Notes: generated by a model from the letters alone, not told the origin. 13,165 nt of DNA from an uncultured Candidatus Melainabacteria bacterium (GCA_937891325.1 CALAFU010000293.1:1-13165), one strand, 5' to 3'; shown: positions 1-6,434, counted from the stretch's first letter. Program-made: numbers and translations.

Positions 1-11
1 ATATGTATGGT

Positions 12-35
12 AATAAAGTTCTAGCGAACTTTATT
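12..35 (+). other. Intercistronic hairpin upstream of rplF
   Basis: A perfect inverted repeat lies in the spacer before rplF: AATAAAGTTC at 12-21 pairs with GAACTTTATT at 26-35 around a 4-base loop. A second, weaker stem follows (TCGAG at 42-46 with CTCGA at 64-68), just before the rplF ribosome binding site (AAAGGA, 71-76). There is no T-run after the first hairpin, so it is not a canonical terminator. An mRNA processing, stability or translational role is possible but not shown. Confidence 0.45.
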
Positions 36-83
36 TAATAGTCGAGTTCAATTGACAGAAAAGCTCGAAGAAAGGATTTAATT

Positions 84-623
84 ATGTCAAGAATCGGTAA
101 ATTACCTATCGAACTTCCACAAGGCGTAGAAGTTAAGGTAGAAGGACATACAGTTACAGTTAAAGGACCTTTAGGAACTGAAGTTGTAGAAGTTCGTCCA
201 GAAATCAGCGTAAAAGTTGAAGATAATCACGTTGTTTTAACACCAAACAACGACGAAAGAAAAACAAACGCATTACACGGCTTAATGAGAACATTAGTTG
301 CAAATGCTGTTAAAGGTGTAAAAGACGGTTTCGAAAAGAAATTAGAAATCGTTGGTGTTGGTTACCGTGCTAACATGGAAGGTACAAAACTTAACATGGC
401 ATTAGGTTACTCTCACCCTGTAGTAATTGAACCACCCGCTGGAATCACAATTTCAGTAGAAGCTAACACAAAAGTTTCTGTAAAAGGTTCAAACAAACAA
501 ATGGTTGGCGATATCGCTGCATTAATCAGAAGCAAACGTCCACCTGAAGTTTACAAAGGAAAAGGTGTTAAATACGAAGGCGAATACATCAGACGTAAAG
601 CTGGTAAAGCTGGTAAAAAATAG
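84..623 (+). CDS. rplF: 50S ribosomal protein L6
   Basis: Large-subunit ribosomal protein L6, which binds 23S rRNA near the sarcin-ricin loop and the factor-binding site. The 179 residues match the usual family length (about 177-180). It starts MSRIGKLPIELPQGVEV and ends with the typical signature PPEVYKGKGVKYEGE followed by a basic tail (YIRRKAGKAGKK). The two-domain L6 fold is covered without gaps. The ATG is preceded by AAAGGA with 7 bases of spacing. In most bacteria rplF lies between rpsH and rplR in the spc operon. rplR follows here after an unusually long 165-base spacer, and the gene upstream lies outside the window. Leucine codons are mainly TTA with some CTT, as expected for a highly expressed gene in this genome. 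Confidence 0.98.
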   Translation: MSRIGKLPIELPQGVEVKVEGHTVTVKGPLGTEVVEVRPEISVKVEDNHVVLTPNNDERKTNALHGLMRTLVANAVKGVKDGFEKKLEIVGVGYRANMEGTKLNMALGYSHPVVIEPPAGITISVEANTKVSVKGSNKQMVGDIAALIRSKRPPEVYKGKGVKYEGEYIRRKAGKAGKK

Positions 624-708
624 GATAGGTGTTGGTGAGCTATATGCGAGCCTTACAGATATCCTATCCCGAATTTATTTCGGGATCTCTTTAATAAGTA
701 TAAAGAGA
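623..708 (+). repeat. Overlapping hairpins in the rplF-rplR spacer, including a REP-like copy
   Basis: Three stems can be drawn right after the rplF stop codon. Stem 1 pairs GGATAGG (623-629) with CCTATCC (663-669). Stem 2 pairs ATCCCGAA (666-673) with TTCGGGAT (679-686), and so competes with stem 1 for bases 666-669. Stem 3 pairs CTCTTT (687-692) with AAAGAG (702-707). Stem 2, with its TTTAT loop and the CTC that follows, matches the REP-like hairpin family seen at 1405, 6189, 6497 and 6774, although its GTCA head is missing. The first two stems are mutually exclusive, so a conformational switch or attenuation is conceivable. This is inference only. Confidence 0.55.
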
Positions 709-734
709 AATTTAACACAAACAGTAACACAGTA

Positions 735-780
735 GCCCGCATAAACCCTTGAATAGTCAAGAAGGTTTGGGCAAAGGAGA
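735..780 (+). promoter_or_regulatory. Leader stem-loop and ribosome binding site of rplR
   Basis: Just before rplR a long interrupted stem can be drawn. GCCC (735-738), AAACC (743-747) and CTTGA (748-752) pair with TCAAG (757-761), GGTTT (764-768) and GGGC (769-772), with a 4-base loop and two small bulges, giving 14 base pairs in all. The stem ends immediately before the ribosome binding site AAAGGAG (773-779), which is 9 bases from the rplR ATG. A stem placed this way could control access to the binding site or mark a processing point. No known ribosomal protein leader family was recognised. Confidence 0.5.
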
Positions 781-788
781 AAGAAAAA

Positions 789-1157
789 ATGATTAAACAA
801 GAAATTAGAAAACCAAAAGTACAAAAAAGACACAAATCGCTAAGAGTTAAATTGGAAGGTACTACAGAATTTCCAAGATTAGCTGTTTATAGAAGTACAA
901 AACACATTTATGCTCAAGTTATTGATGATGAAAAACATGTAACAGTATGTTCAGCTTCTTCATTAGACAAAGACTTGAAAGCACAATTAAAACACGGTGG
1001 TAACATCGAAGCTGCAAAAGTAGTTGGCGAAGCTGTTGCTAAGAAAGCATTAAAAGCTGGTGTTGAATGTGTTGTATTTGACAGAGGCGGTTTCTTATAT
1101 CACGGTAGAGTAGAAGCATTAGCAGATGCTGCAAGAGAAGCAGGTTTGCAATTCTAA
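789..1157 (+). CDS. rplR: 50S ribosomal protein L18
   Basis: Large-subunit protein L18, which binds 5S rRNA and anchors it in the central protuberance of the ribosome. The 122 residues are close to the usual 115-122. Family features are visible: a basic, disordered N-terminus (KPKVQKRHKSLRVKL), then FPRLAVYRSTKHIYAQVIDD, a central helix with AAKVVGEAVAKKA, and the conserved C-terminus FDRGGFLYHGRVEALADAAR. The start has a good AGGAG 9 bases upstream. It follows rplF in the same direction. A strong terminator begins 23 bases after the stop codon, so this gene ends its transcription unit. That is unusual, since rpsE normally follows directly. Confidence 0.98.
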   Translation: MIKQEIRKPKVQKRHKSLRVKLEGTTEFPRLAVYRSTKHIYAQVIDDEKHVTVCSASSLDKDLKAQLKHGGNIEAAKVVGEAVAKKALKAGVECVVFDRGGFLYHGRVEALADAAREAGLQF

Positions 1158-1180
1158 TCTTTCTTGATAAGAATACTTTA

Positions 1181-1217
1181 AAGGGCGGTTTGAGCTTTGC
1201 TCAAACCGCCCTTTTTT
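1181..1217 (+). terminator. Rho-independent terminator after rplR
   Basis: A perfect 15-bp GC-rich stem (1181-1195 with 1199-1213), a TTT loop, and a run of six T at 1212-1217. The stem starts AAGGGCGG and ends CCGCCCTT. It should stop transcription coming from rplF-rplR. On the opposite strand the hairpin is followed by only three T and then A-rich sequence, so it is a weaker terminator for the gcv operon arriving from the right. Confidence 0.95.
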
Positions 1218-1270
1218 ATTCCATTTTTAATATAATTCTGTGTTTTAGAAGTCCAATAGCTATTCTGTGA

Positions 1271-1380
1271 GACAATGCGACCCTGAAATATTCTTGGATT
1301 ATTCGGGTTGTCGTGGGAGTAACGTCCCACGACAACTTACGGGCTTTCACCCTACCGAAAATCCGCAATTCAGGGTGACA
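1271..1380. repeat. Expanded REP-like element with a multi-stem structure
   Basis: The outer arms CCCTGAA (1281-1287) and TTCAGGG (1369-1375), with GTCA head bases at 1376-1379 on the other strand, match the short hairpins at 6242-6260, 6445-6465 and 6826-6846. Those have a 5-base loop, whereas this copy holds 81 bases between the arms. The insert folds further: GGATT (1296-1300) and TTCGG (1302-1306) pair with CCGAA (1355-1359) and AATCC (1360-1364). Inside that lies a perfect 12-bp hairpin (1307-1318 with 1325-1336) and a small GGG/CCC hairpin (1341-1352), giving a three-way junction. No protein is encoded. It may be an expanded or composite form of the repeat, or a structured RNA. Confidence 0.6.
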
Positions 1381-1404
1381 TCAAAATTGAATATAAAGCA
1401 TTAT

Positions 1405-1433
1405 GTCATTCTGAACTTGTTTCAGAATCTCAT
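1405..1433 (+). repeat. REP-like hairpin downstream of the gcv operon
   Basis: The head GTCA at 1405-1408 is followed by the stem ATTCTGAA (1408-1415) and TTCAGAAT (1421-1428) with a CTTGT loop. Spacer sequence (AAAATTGAATATAAA) separates it from the expanded element at 1271-1380. A similar spacer is seen after the pair at 6189-6264, so the two hairpins form an inverted pair. It ends 11 bases from the gcvPA stop codon and may protect or define the 3' end of the gcv transcript. Confidence 0.7.
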
Positions 1434-1443
1434 TTTTAAAAAA

Positions 1444-2691
1444 TTAAACAGATTTTACATAAAGTTCAATGTCTTCAGACGAATTCATTTCGGTTGTACA
1501 GACTAGAATTGTTTTTTCGTCAATTTTGTAACCGCCGATGATATTTTGTTCTTTCAATTTATTTAAGAACGAGTCGGCGTGTTCAACTTCTAGTAGGAAT
1601 TCATTGTAGAAGTCTTTAGATAGAACCTTGTAGCCTTTTTGTTCAAGCTTTTTGGCTAAATCGTGTGCATTTTTGCTTGATAGATAACTTGCTTGTTTGA
1701 ACCCTTTTTCGCCTAAAAGACTAAGATATAATGTTGCGCAAAGTGCTATTAAGGCTTGATTTGAGCAAATGTTGCTGGTTGCTTTCTCACGCTTGATGTG
1801 TTGTTCACGAGTTTGAATTGTTAAAGTGTAAGCTGTTTTGCCGTCAGCATCAACTGTTTTACCAGCAAGTCGTCCTGGAAGTTGGCGCATAAGTTTTTCT
1901 GTGCAAGACATAAATCCTGCGTGAGGTCCGCCGAAGGACATTGGAATACCAAGAGTTTGAATGTCGCCTACGACAATGTCAGCGCCGTATTCAGAAGGTG
2001 GAGTTAAAAGCGCTAATGATGAAACATCTGTAATAACGATTAATAGTGCGCCTTCTGATTTTTTAATTTCTTTTATTTCACCGAAGAAATTAGGGTTTTG
2101 AACTACAACGCCAGCATAGTCTGAAACATTTTCTGGCATTGAATCAAACATTTCAAGTTCAATTTCGTTAGCCCAAGCGTAAGTTTGAATTACCTTGATG
2201 TATTCAGGATTAATGGTGTCAGAGATTAGAACCTTGTTCTTTTTAGTAACTCTTTTTGCCATAATAACTGCTTCTGCGGCAGCTGAAGCGCCGTCATACA
2301 TTGAAGCGTTTGAAACAGGCATTCCTGTAAGTCTGCAAATTAGAGATTGGAATTCATACATAACTTGCAAAGTACCTTGCGCAATTTCAGGTTGGTAAGG
2401 TGTGTAAGCTGTTAAGAATTCAAATCGTTGCGCCACTTGAGATACAGCCGCCGGAATGAACTTGTTGTAAGTACCAGCACCAACAAAGTAGATGTAATCT
2501 GAATTGTTCGCTTTTGCTAAACCTTTAACGGCTCTTTGAGCTTGCATTTCGTTTAGAGCGTTTGGCAAATCAAGTGATTGCATACGAGCTTTTTGTGGAA
2601 TTTCTTCAAATAGTTCATCTATATTGCTTTTTGAAATGCTTTCTAGCATTTCTTTTCTAGTTTCTTCGTTTAGTGCTGTAAAATTGTTCAT
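1444..2691 (-). CDS. gcvPA: Glycine dehydrogenase (decarboxylating) subunit 1, P protein alpha half
   Basis: N-terminal half of the P protein of the glycine cleavage system. With GcvPB and pyridoxal phosphate it decarboxylates glycine and loads the aminomethyl group onto the lipoyl arm of GcvH. The 415 residues are slightly shorter than the usual split-type subunit (about 440-450). Family motifs include TAYTPYQPEIAQGTLQ (residues 94-109), NASMYDGASAAAEA (128-141) and IPMSFGGPHAGF in the second half. The PLP-binding lysine belongs to the separate GcvPB subunit, so GcvPA alone is not expected to be active. The ATG overlaps the gcvH stop codon by one base (TAATG), a sign of translational coupling. 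gcvPB normally follows directly but does not here: only repeats and then the oppositely directed rplR terminator lie beyond. Confidence 0.95.
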   Translation of the reverse strand: MNNFTALNEETRKEMLESISKSNIDELFEEIPQKARMQSLDLPNALNEMQAQRAVKGLAKANNSDYIYFVGAGTYNKFIPAAVSQVAQRFEFLTAYTPYQPEIAQGTLQVMYEFQSLICRLTGMPVSNASMYDGASAAAEAVIMAKRVTKKNKVLISDTINPEYIKVIQTYAWANEIELEMFDSMPENVSDYAGVVVQNPNFFGEIKEIKKSEGALLIVITDVSSLALLTPPSEYGADIVVGDIQTLGIPMSFGGPHAGFMSCTEKLMRQLPGRLAGKTVDADGKTAYTLTIQTREQHIKREKATSNICSNQALIALCATLYLSLLGEKGFKQASYLSSKNAHDLAKKLEQKGYKVLSKDFYNEFLLEVEHADSFLNKLKEQNIIGGYKIDEKTILVCTTEMNSSEDIELYVKSV

Positions 2692-3074
2692 TATTGTACT
2701 TCTTCTATATAATCATTGTATTCTAAAAGTTCAGATAATTCGATTTCATTACCTGTAAATTCAACTTTAACAAGCCAACCTTGTTCATAGTTGTTTTCGT
2801 TTAAAGTTTCTGGAGCATCAACTGCATTTTCATTAATTTCAGTGATTGTACCAGAAATAGGCATATAAATTTCTGAAGCAGCTTTTACTGATTCAACTGT
2901 TGCAAAAACGTCGCCCTTGTTGAAACTTGCGCCAACTTCAGGTAATTCTAAAAATACGATATCGCCTAATTGTTCAATTGCATAATCTGTTAAACCGATT
3001 GTGTAGTTTTTTCCGTCTTCAGATAAGACGTATTCATGAGTTTTAGAACATAACATATTTTCAGTATTACTCAT
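2691..3074 (-). CDS. gcvH: Glycine cleavage system H protein
   Basis: Lipoyl carrier protein that shuttles the aminomethyl intermediate between the P, T and L proteins. The 127 residues fit the family (about 125-130). It shows the N-terminal KTHEYVL, the GLTDYAIEQLGDIVFLELPEVG stretch broken by family-typical substitutions, and the lipoylation motif ESVKAASEIY with the modified lysine at residue 64, followed by P.SG.I.E.N and the LNENNYEQGWLVKVE region. It has the strongest ribosome binding site in the operon, AAGGAGGA at 3078-3085, only 3 bases from the ATG. It begins 14 bases after gcvT ends and overlaps gcvPA by one base. Confidence 0.97.
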   Translation of the reverse strand: MSNTENMLCSKTHEYVLSEDGKNYTIGLTDYAIEQLGDIVFLELPEVGASFNKGDVFATVESVKAASEIYMPISGTITEINENAVDAPETLNENNYEQGWLVKVEFTGNEIELSELLEYNDYIEEVQ

Positions 3075-3088
3075 TTGTCCTCCTTTAT

Positions 3089-4192
3089 TTATTTTTTCTC
3101 ACTATTATGTTTTTGTACGAATGGTCTTTTTACGACAACTGCGTCTTGCAATTTTTCTCTAATCATAACTTGAACAGATGCGCCTGTGCAAATTTCTTTA
3201 ATGTTTTTTACATAACACAAGGCGATAGTTTCGTTTAGAGATGGTGCAAAGCCACCACTTGTAACGTGTCCAACTTTTTCTCCGTTGAAATAAACCTCGC
3301 ACTCGTGTCTAGGAACTGCACGTGTAGCCATTTTTATACCAATTAACTTTTTATCAACACCGTTTGCAATTTGAGCCATAATAACCTCTTTGCCGTTGTA
3401 ATCTTCTGGCTTATCTTTTGGAATAGACCAAGAAAGACCGGCTTCAATAGGTGTTGTATCTTCTGTCAAATCGTTTCCGTAAAGGTGTAAAGCTGATTCA
3501 AGACGTAATGTATCTCTTGCACCTAAACCGATTGGAAGAATTGAAAATTCTTTTCCTACTTCTAAAATTTTATCCCATAACATTTGTGCATCAGCGTTTT
3601 TCATCATAACTTCATAGCCGTCTTCGCCTGTGTAGCCTGTTCTTGAAACATAAACTTCAACATCGGCAAGAGTCATTTTCTTGATAGTAAAGAAATCTTG
3701 ATGTCCTGTATAACCTAGTTTTTCCATAACATTGATTGCTTTAGGTCCTTGAATTGCAAGCAAGGAGTAGTTATGAGATTGGTTGTCTATGTATAAATCT
3801 TTAAATTCAAGGCTGTTGCGTACAAACCAATTAACATCTTCGTCTATACGAGAGGCATTTACGATTAAAAGATATTTGTTGTCTTCTAATTTGTAAACGA
3901 TTAAATCGTCAATAAGACCTCCTTTTTTGTTTGGTAATTGGCAGTAAACAGCTTTTGAATCATATAACTTTCCAATTTCTTGTGGAACAAGTTTGTTTAA
4001 AAATGCAAGAGTGTCTTTACCTGAAACGAAAACCTCGCCCATGTGCGAAACATCAAACAAACCAACATTTTGACGAACGTTTTTGTGTTCTTCAATAATA
4101 GATGTAAACTGTACAGGCATGTGCCAACCTGCAAAATCTACCATTTTAGCGCCTAAAGCGACTTGTTTGTCGTGTAATAATGTTTCTTTCAT
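3089..4192 (-). CDS. gcvT: Aminomethyltransferase, glycine cleavage system T protein
   Basis: T protein: transfers the methylene group from aminomethyl-lipoyl-GcvH to tetrahydrofolate, releasing ammonia. The 367 residues match the family. Visible motifs are KMVDFAGWHMPVQF near the N-terminus, GLFDVSHMGE (44-53), GGLIDDLIVY (91-100, with the conserved Asp pair involved in catalysis), SRTGYTGEDGYE (183-194) and GLGARDTLRLE (222-232). The frame stays open to 4240, but the ATG at 4192 is preferred. It has GAGG 8 bases upstream, gives the standard N-terminus (MKETLLHDKQVALGAKMV), and the earlier ATG lacks a binding site and overlaps the -35 box of the likely promoter. First gene of gcvT-gcvH-gcvPA. 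Confidence 0.95.
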   Translation of the reverse strand: MKETLLHDKQVALGAKMVDFAGWHMPVQFTSIIEEHKNVRQNVGLFDVSHMGEVFVSGKDTLAFLNKLVPQEIGKLYDSKAVYCQLPNKKGGLIDDLIVYKLEDNKYLLIVNASRIDEDVNWFVRNSLEFKDLYIDNQSHNYSLLAIQGPKAINVMEKLGYTGHQDFFTIKKMTLADVEVYVSRTGYTGEDGYEVMMKNADAQMLWDKILEVGKEFSILPIGLGARDTLRLESALHLYGNDLTEDTTPIEAGLSWSIPKDKPEDYNGKEVIMAQIANGVDKKLIGIKMATRAVPRHECEVYFNGEKVGHVTSGGFAPSLNETIALCYVKNIKEICTGASVQVMIREKLQDAVVVKRPFVQKHNSEKK

Positions 4193-4216
4193 AATTTTAA
4201 CCTCGTCCCTATTTTG

Positions 4217-4245
4217 ATTGTGACCGTAAAACGCAATCATGTCAA
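4217..4245 (-). promoter_or_regulatory. Promoter of the gcvT-gcvH-gcvPA operon
   Basis: On the minus strand, a perfect -35 box TTGACA (4245-4240) is followed by a 17-base spacer and a -10-like CACAAT (4222-4217). Transcription would start near 4210, about 18 bases before the gcvT ATG. That leaves no room for a glycine riboswitch in the leader. It fixes the gcvT start downstream of 4240. Confidence 0.65.
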
Positions 4246-4298
4246 GAAAAAGTTAAACTTTTTGTAATATTTTTGTACATGACTAGAAACAATGATAT

Positions 4299-4318
4299 TA
4301 TAATGAATTAATAGGGGA
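4299..4318 (+). promoter_or_regulatory. -10 box and ribosome binding site of pilT-recO
   Basis: A consensus TATAAT lies at 4299-4304, followed by a short leader and the ribosome binding site AGGGGA (4313-4318), 5 bases from the pilT ATG. The best -35 candidate is TTGTAC at 4273-4278, but its 20-base spacing is long, so the -35 assignment is weak. The promoter is divergent from that of the gcv operon. Confidence 0.55.
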
Positions 4319-4323
4319 TTTTT

Positions 4324-5415
4324 ATGGCAGAAAATTTATTCAATTTAGACTTATTTTTAGAGAAAGCTGTTAAAACAGATTCATCTGATATTCACTTGAA
4401 GGTGGGTGAAAAACCTATGTTACGCCGTGACGGTGTAATTTTAAAAATTGAATTACCTCCTATTACAAGAGAAGATATGAAGGCTATAGTTCAAAAAATC
4501 GTGCCTGACTTTATTAAGGATAGATTGGCAACAGCTACAGACTTAGACTTTTCTTATGAATTGAAGGGAATTTCTCGTTTTAGGGTTAATTTATCACGTG
4601 CGATGACTGAATTTTCGCTAGTTTTCCGTGTAATTCCTTATACAATCAAAAACTTTGAAAAACTTCATTTGCCAACCTCAATGCAACAATTTGCAGATTA
4701 TAACAATGGCCTAGTGTTGGTTACAGGTCCAACAGGTAGCGGAAAATCTACCTCTTTGGCATCATTTATTGATTATATTAACCAACAATATCAAAAACAC
4801 ATTGTCACAATTGAAGACCCTGTGGAATTTGTTTTCTCAGATAGAAAATGTAAAGTGTCTCAACGTCAAGTAGGCATTGATACTGAGAGCTTTGCATCAG
4901 GTATTAAATATGCCCTAAGACAAGACCCTGATGTAATTCTTGTTGGTGAAATTCGTGACAGAGAAACTCTTGATAGCGCACTAAAAGCCGCTGAAACAGG
5001 TCACTTGGTATTTGCTACAATGCACACAAACGATGCTATTCAAACAATTTACCGTATTGTTAATATGTATGAACCCGAAGACCGCGATAGCGTAAGACGT
5101 CAGTTGGCTCAAACTTTGCGTGGTACAGTTGCTCAAAAACTTGTTAAAAAAGCGGTTGGTAACGGTCGTTTTCCAGCTTGTGAAATTCTTGTTGTAACTC
5201 CAACAATCAAAGACTTTATTATCAAAGATGAGTTGGAAAATATTTACGACTTAGTTAAAAAAGGTTCATTTAACGATATGATTACAATGAATGAATCACT
5301 ATTCCAATTGGTTGATTGCGGTGCGATTACAAAAGAAACAGCTCTAGAAGCATCTGACGACAAGATGGAATTGGAACAATACTTTAGAGGTGTATTTAGA
5401 GGTACAAATCAATAA
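4324..5415 (+). CDS. pilT: Type IV pilus retraction ATPase PilT
   Basis: Hexameric cytoplasmic ATPase of the PilT/VirB11 secretion ATPase family that drives pilus retraction (twitching, DNA uptake). The 363 residues match PilT (about 345-370) rather than the longer PilB. Motifs: N-terminal SDIHLKVGEKPMLRRDG (21-37), Walker A GPTGSGKST (135-143), Asp box VTIEDPVEF (161-169), Walker B ILVGEIRD (205-212) and His box TGHLVFATMHTNDA (225-238). The PilT-typical tail MNESLFQLVDCGAITKETAL is present. The AIRNLIRE motif usual in PilT is replaced by the diverged ENIYDLVKKG (305-314), so this could be a PilT paralogue. Its stop codon overlaps the recO start by one base, placing both in one transcript. 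No other pilus assembly gene is adjacent. Confidence 0.93.
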   Translation: MAENLFNLDLFLEKAVKTDSSDIHLKVGEKPMLRRDGVILKIELPPITREDMKAIVQKIVPDFIKDRLATATDLDFSYELKGISRFRVNLSRAMTEFSLVFRVIPYTIKNFEKLHLPTSMQQFADYNNGLVLVTGPTGSGKSTSLASFIDYINQQYQKHIVTIEDPVEFVFSDRKCKVSQRQVGIDTESFASGIKYALRQDPDVILVGEIRDRETLDSALKAAETGHLVFATMHTNDAIQTIYRIVNMYEPEDRDSVRRQLAQTLRGTVAQKLVKKAVGNGRFPACEILVVTPTIKDFIIKDELENIYDLVKKGSFNDMITMNESLFQLVDCGAITKETALEASDDKMELEQYFRGVFRGTNQ

Positions 5416-6170
5416 TGAACAATGTTGTAACAGATGCAATAAACTTAAAATCATATAATTTGAAGGACTCTGACAAAATTGTAGTTATGTACTCAAAAGA
5501 ATTGGGGCTTATTAGAGGTGTTGCAAAAGGAGTTAAAAAGCCAAAAAGCAGATTAGGCGCTAGAATGGACTCACTTGTTGCAAACAAGGTTATGTTATAT
5601 AAGGGGAAAAACTTGGATACTATTTGTCAAGCAGAAGCACTAAATACATTTAAAGACTCTCGTCAAGATTATGATAAATTGATGTATTCGTCTTATGTAT
5701 CAGAAATTATTTCTATCTTTGGAGTGGAAGATGATCCTTCAAGCAAAGAAGTATATGACTTGTTCTATAAGGCTTTGGACAGAATTGCAAGCGCTAAATC
5801 TAAAAAAGATGTAATGATTGCAGTAATTAAGTTCCAATTGAAAATGATGCTTATTGTTGGCTTTGGGCTTGAATTTGATAGTTGCCTATGTTGTAGAGAA
5901 GAAATTCTAGACGAAGATATGTACTTCTCAATTCAAATGGGTGGTGTTGTTTGCGAAGAATGTAATAAAGACTTGGGCGTAAAACTTAAACTACACCATA
6001 AGATGAGAGATTTTATGCAAGCAATGATGCAGTTTGATTTTAATTACGAAAGCGAATACGACAAAAAGGCGACAGATAAAGTTTGCGATGTTTGCTTTGA
6101 TTTGCTGAACGAATATATTCAATCACATACTGACAAAAAGATTAAATCAATCTCAGTTTTGAATGTGTAG
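5415..6170 (+). CDS. recO: DNA repair protein RecO
   Basis: Recombination mediator that, with RecR (and RecF), loads RecA onto SSB-coated single-stranded DNA and anneals complementary strands. The 251 residues are typical. The N-terminal OB-fold region is recognisable (DAINLKSYNLKDSDKIVV, then the ELGLIRGVAKGVKKPKSRLGA stretch interrupted by family-typical residues), followed by a helical domain. A zinc finger is formed by CLCC (157-160) and CEEC (180-183). The ATG overlaps the pilT stop (TAATG), with AGAGG about 12 bases upstream, so translation is probably coupled to pilT. No terminator with a T-run follows; a REP-like inverted pair begins 19 bases after the stop codon and may define the transcript end. 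Confidence 0.93.
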   Translation: MNNVVTDAINLKSYNLKDSDKIVVMYSKELGLIRGVAKGVKKPKSRLGARMDSLVANKVMLYKGKNLDTICQAEALNTFKDSRQDYDKLMYSSYVSEIISIFGVEDDPSSKEVYDLFYKALDRIASAKSKKDVMIAVIKFQLKMMLIVGFGLEFDSCLCCREEILDEDMYFSIQMGGVVCEECNKDLGVKLKLHHKMRDFMQAMMQFDFNYESEYDKKATDKVCDVCFDLLNEYIQSHTDKKIKSISVLNV

Positions 6171-6188
6171 TTTATACATTTTGTAGTT

Positions 6189-6264
6189 GTCATTCCGAAC
6201 TTGTTTCGGAATCGCAATGATATTCCAATAAAACCATGCGACCCTGAAACGAGTTCAGGGTGAC
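6189..6264. repeat. REP-like inverted pair, copy B
   Basis: Two hairpins of one family in opposite orientation. The first has GTCA at 6189-6192 and the stem ATTCCGAA (6192-6199) with TTCGGAAT (6205-6212), then CGCAATG. The second, read on the minus strand, has GTCA at 6264-6261 and the stem ACCCTGAA/TTCAGGGT (arms 6241-6248 and 6254-6261), then CGCAT. The 76-base unit is identical to 6774-6849 at 74 positions. It lies directly behind recO. Confidence 0.8.
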
Positions 6265-6288
6265 ATTAAAATTGATATAAAACCTTAC

Positions 6289-6322
6289 GTCATACTGCAC
6301 AAACGGAGTGCGTTGCGGTATC
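6289..6322 (+). repeat. Divergent REP-like hairpin
   Basis: GTCA at 6289-6292 heads a stem ATACTGCA (6292-6299) pairing with TGCGGTAT (6314-6321), which includes one G-T pair. The loop is longer (14 bases) than in the other copies. It lies about 24 bases after copy B, and the spacer (AAAATTGATATAAAA) resembles the one at 1383-1397, so the array pattern continues. A shorter remnant with the same GTTGCGGTATCT end is seen at 6731-6742. Confidence 0.5.
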
Positions 6323-6324
6323 TA

Positions 6325-6434
6325 TTAGTCAATAAGTCAATAATGGTTAAGTGGGTAAGTCGAACTATAATTAAATTGACATTTTAATTATAAATGAACT
6401 TATCGTCTTAAAGCCTTATAGTCTTATCGTCTTA
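6325..6434. repeat. Long CTTA-rich imperfect inverted repeat
   Basis: The centre is a perfect 10-bp stem, TATAATTAAA (6366-6375) with TTTAATTATA (6383-6392), around a 7-base loop. Outside it, bases 6325-6365 and 6393-6434 are complementary at roughly two thirds of positions, with CTTA units falling at the same spacing in both arms (6399-6402, 6407-6410, 6415-6418, 6423-6426). CTTATCGTCTTA occurs twice in the right arm. It resembles a decayed miniature element or a long hairpin. No coding potential was seen. Confidence 0.45.

Noticed and set aside
653..835. Minus-strand open frame over the rplF-rplR spacer
   Set aside because: It covers the hairpins and the rplR start in antisense, with no binding site and no recognisable protein.
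1231..1236. TATAAT on the plus strand after the rplR terminator
   Set aside because: No plus-strand gene follows and no -35 box is in place; chance in AT-rich DNA.
1267..1506. Open frame of 79 codons on the plus strand
   Set aside because: It runs through the structured repeat and into the antisense of gcvPA, has no ribosome binding site, and its protein looks like translated repeat sequence.
4193..4216. Glycine riboswitch before gcvT
   Set aside because: The likely leader is only about 18 bases, far too short for the known riboswitch.
4193..4240. Upstream ATG of gcvT at 4240
   Set aside because: No ribosome binding site, 16 extra residues unlike the family, and it overlaps the -35 box of the likely promoter.
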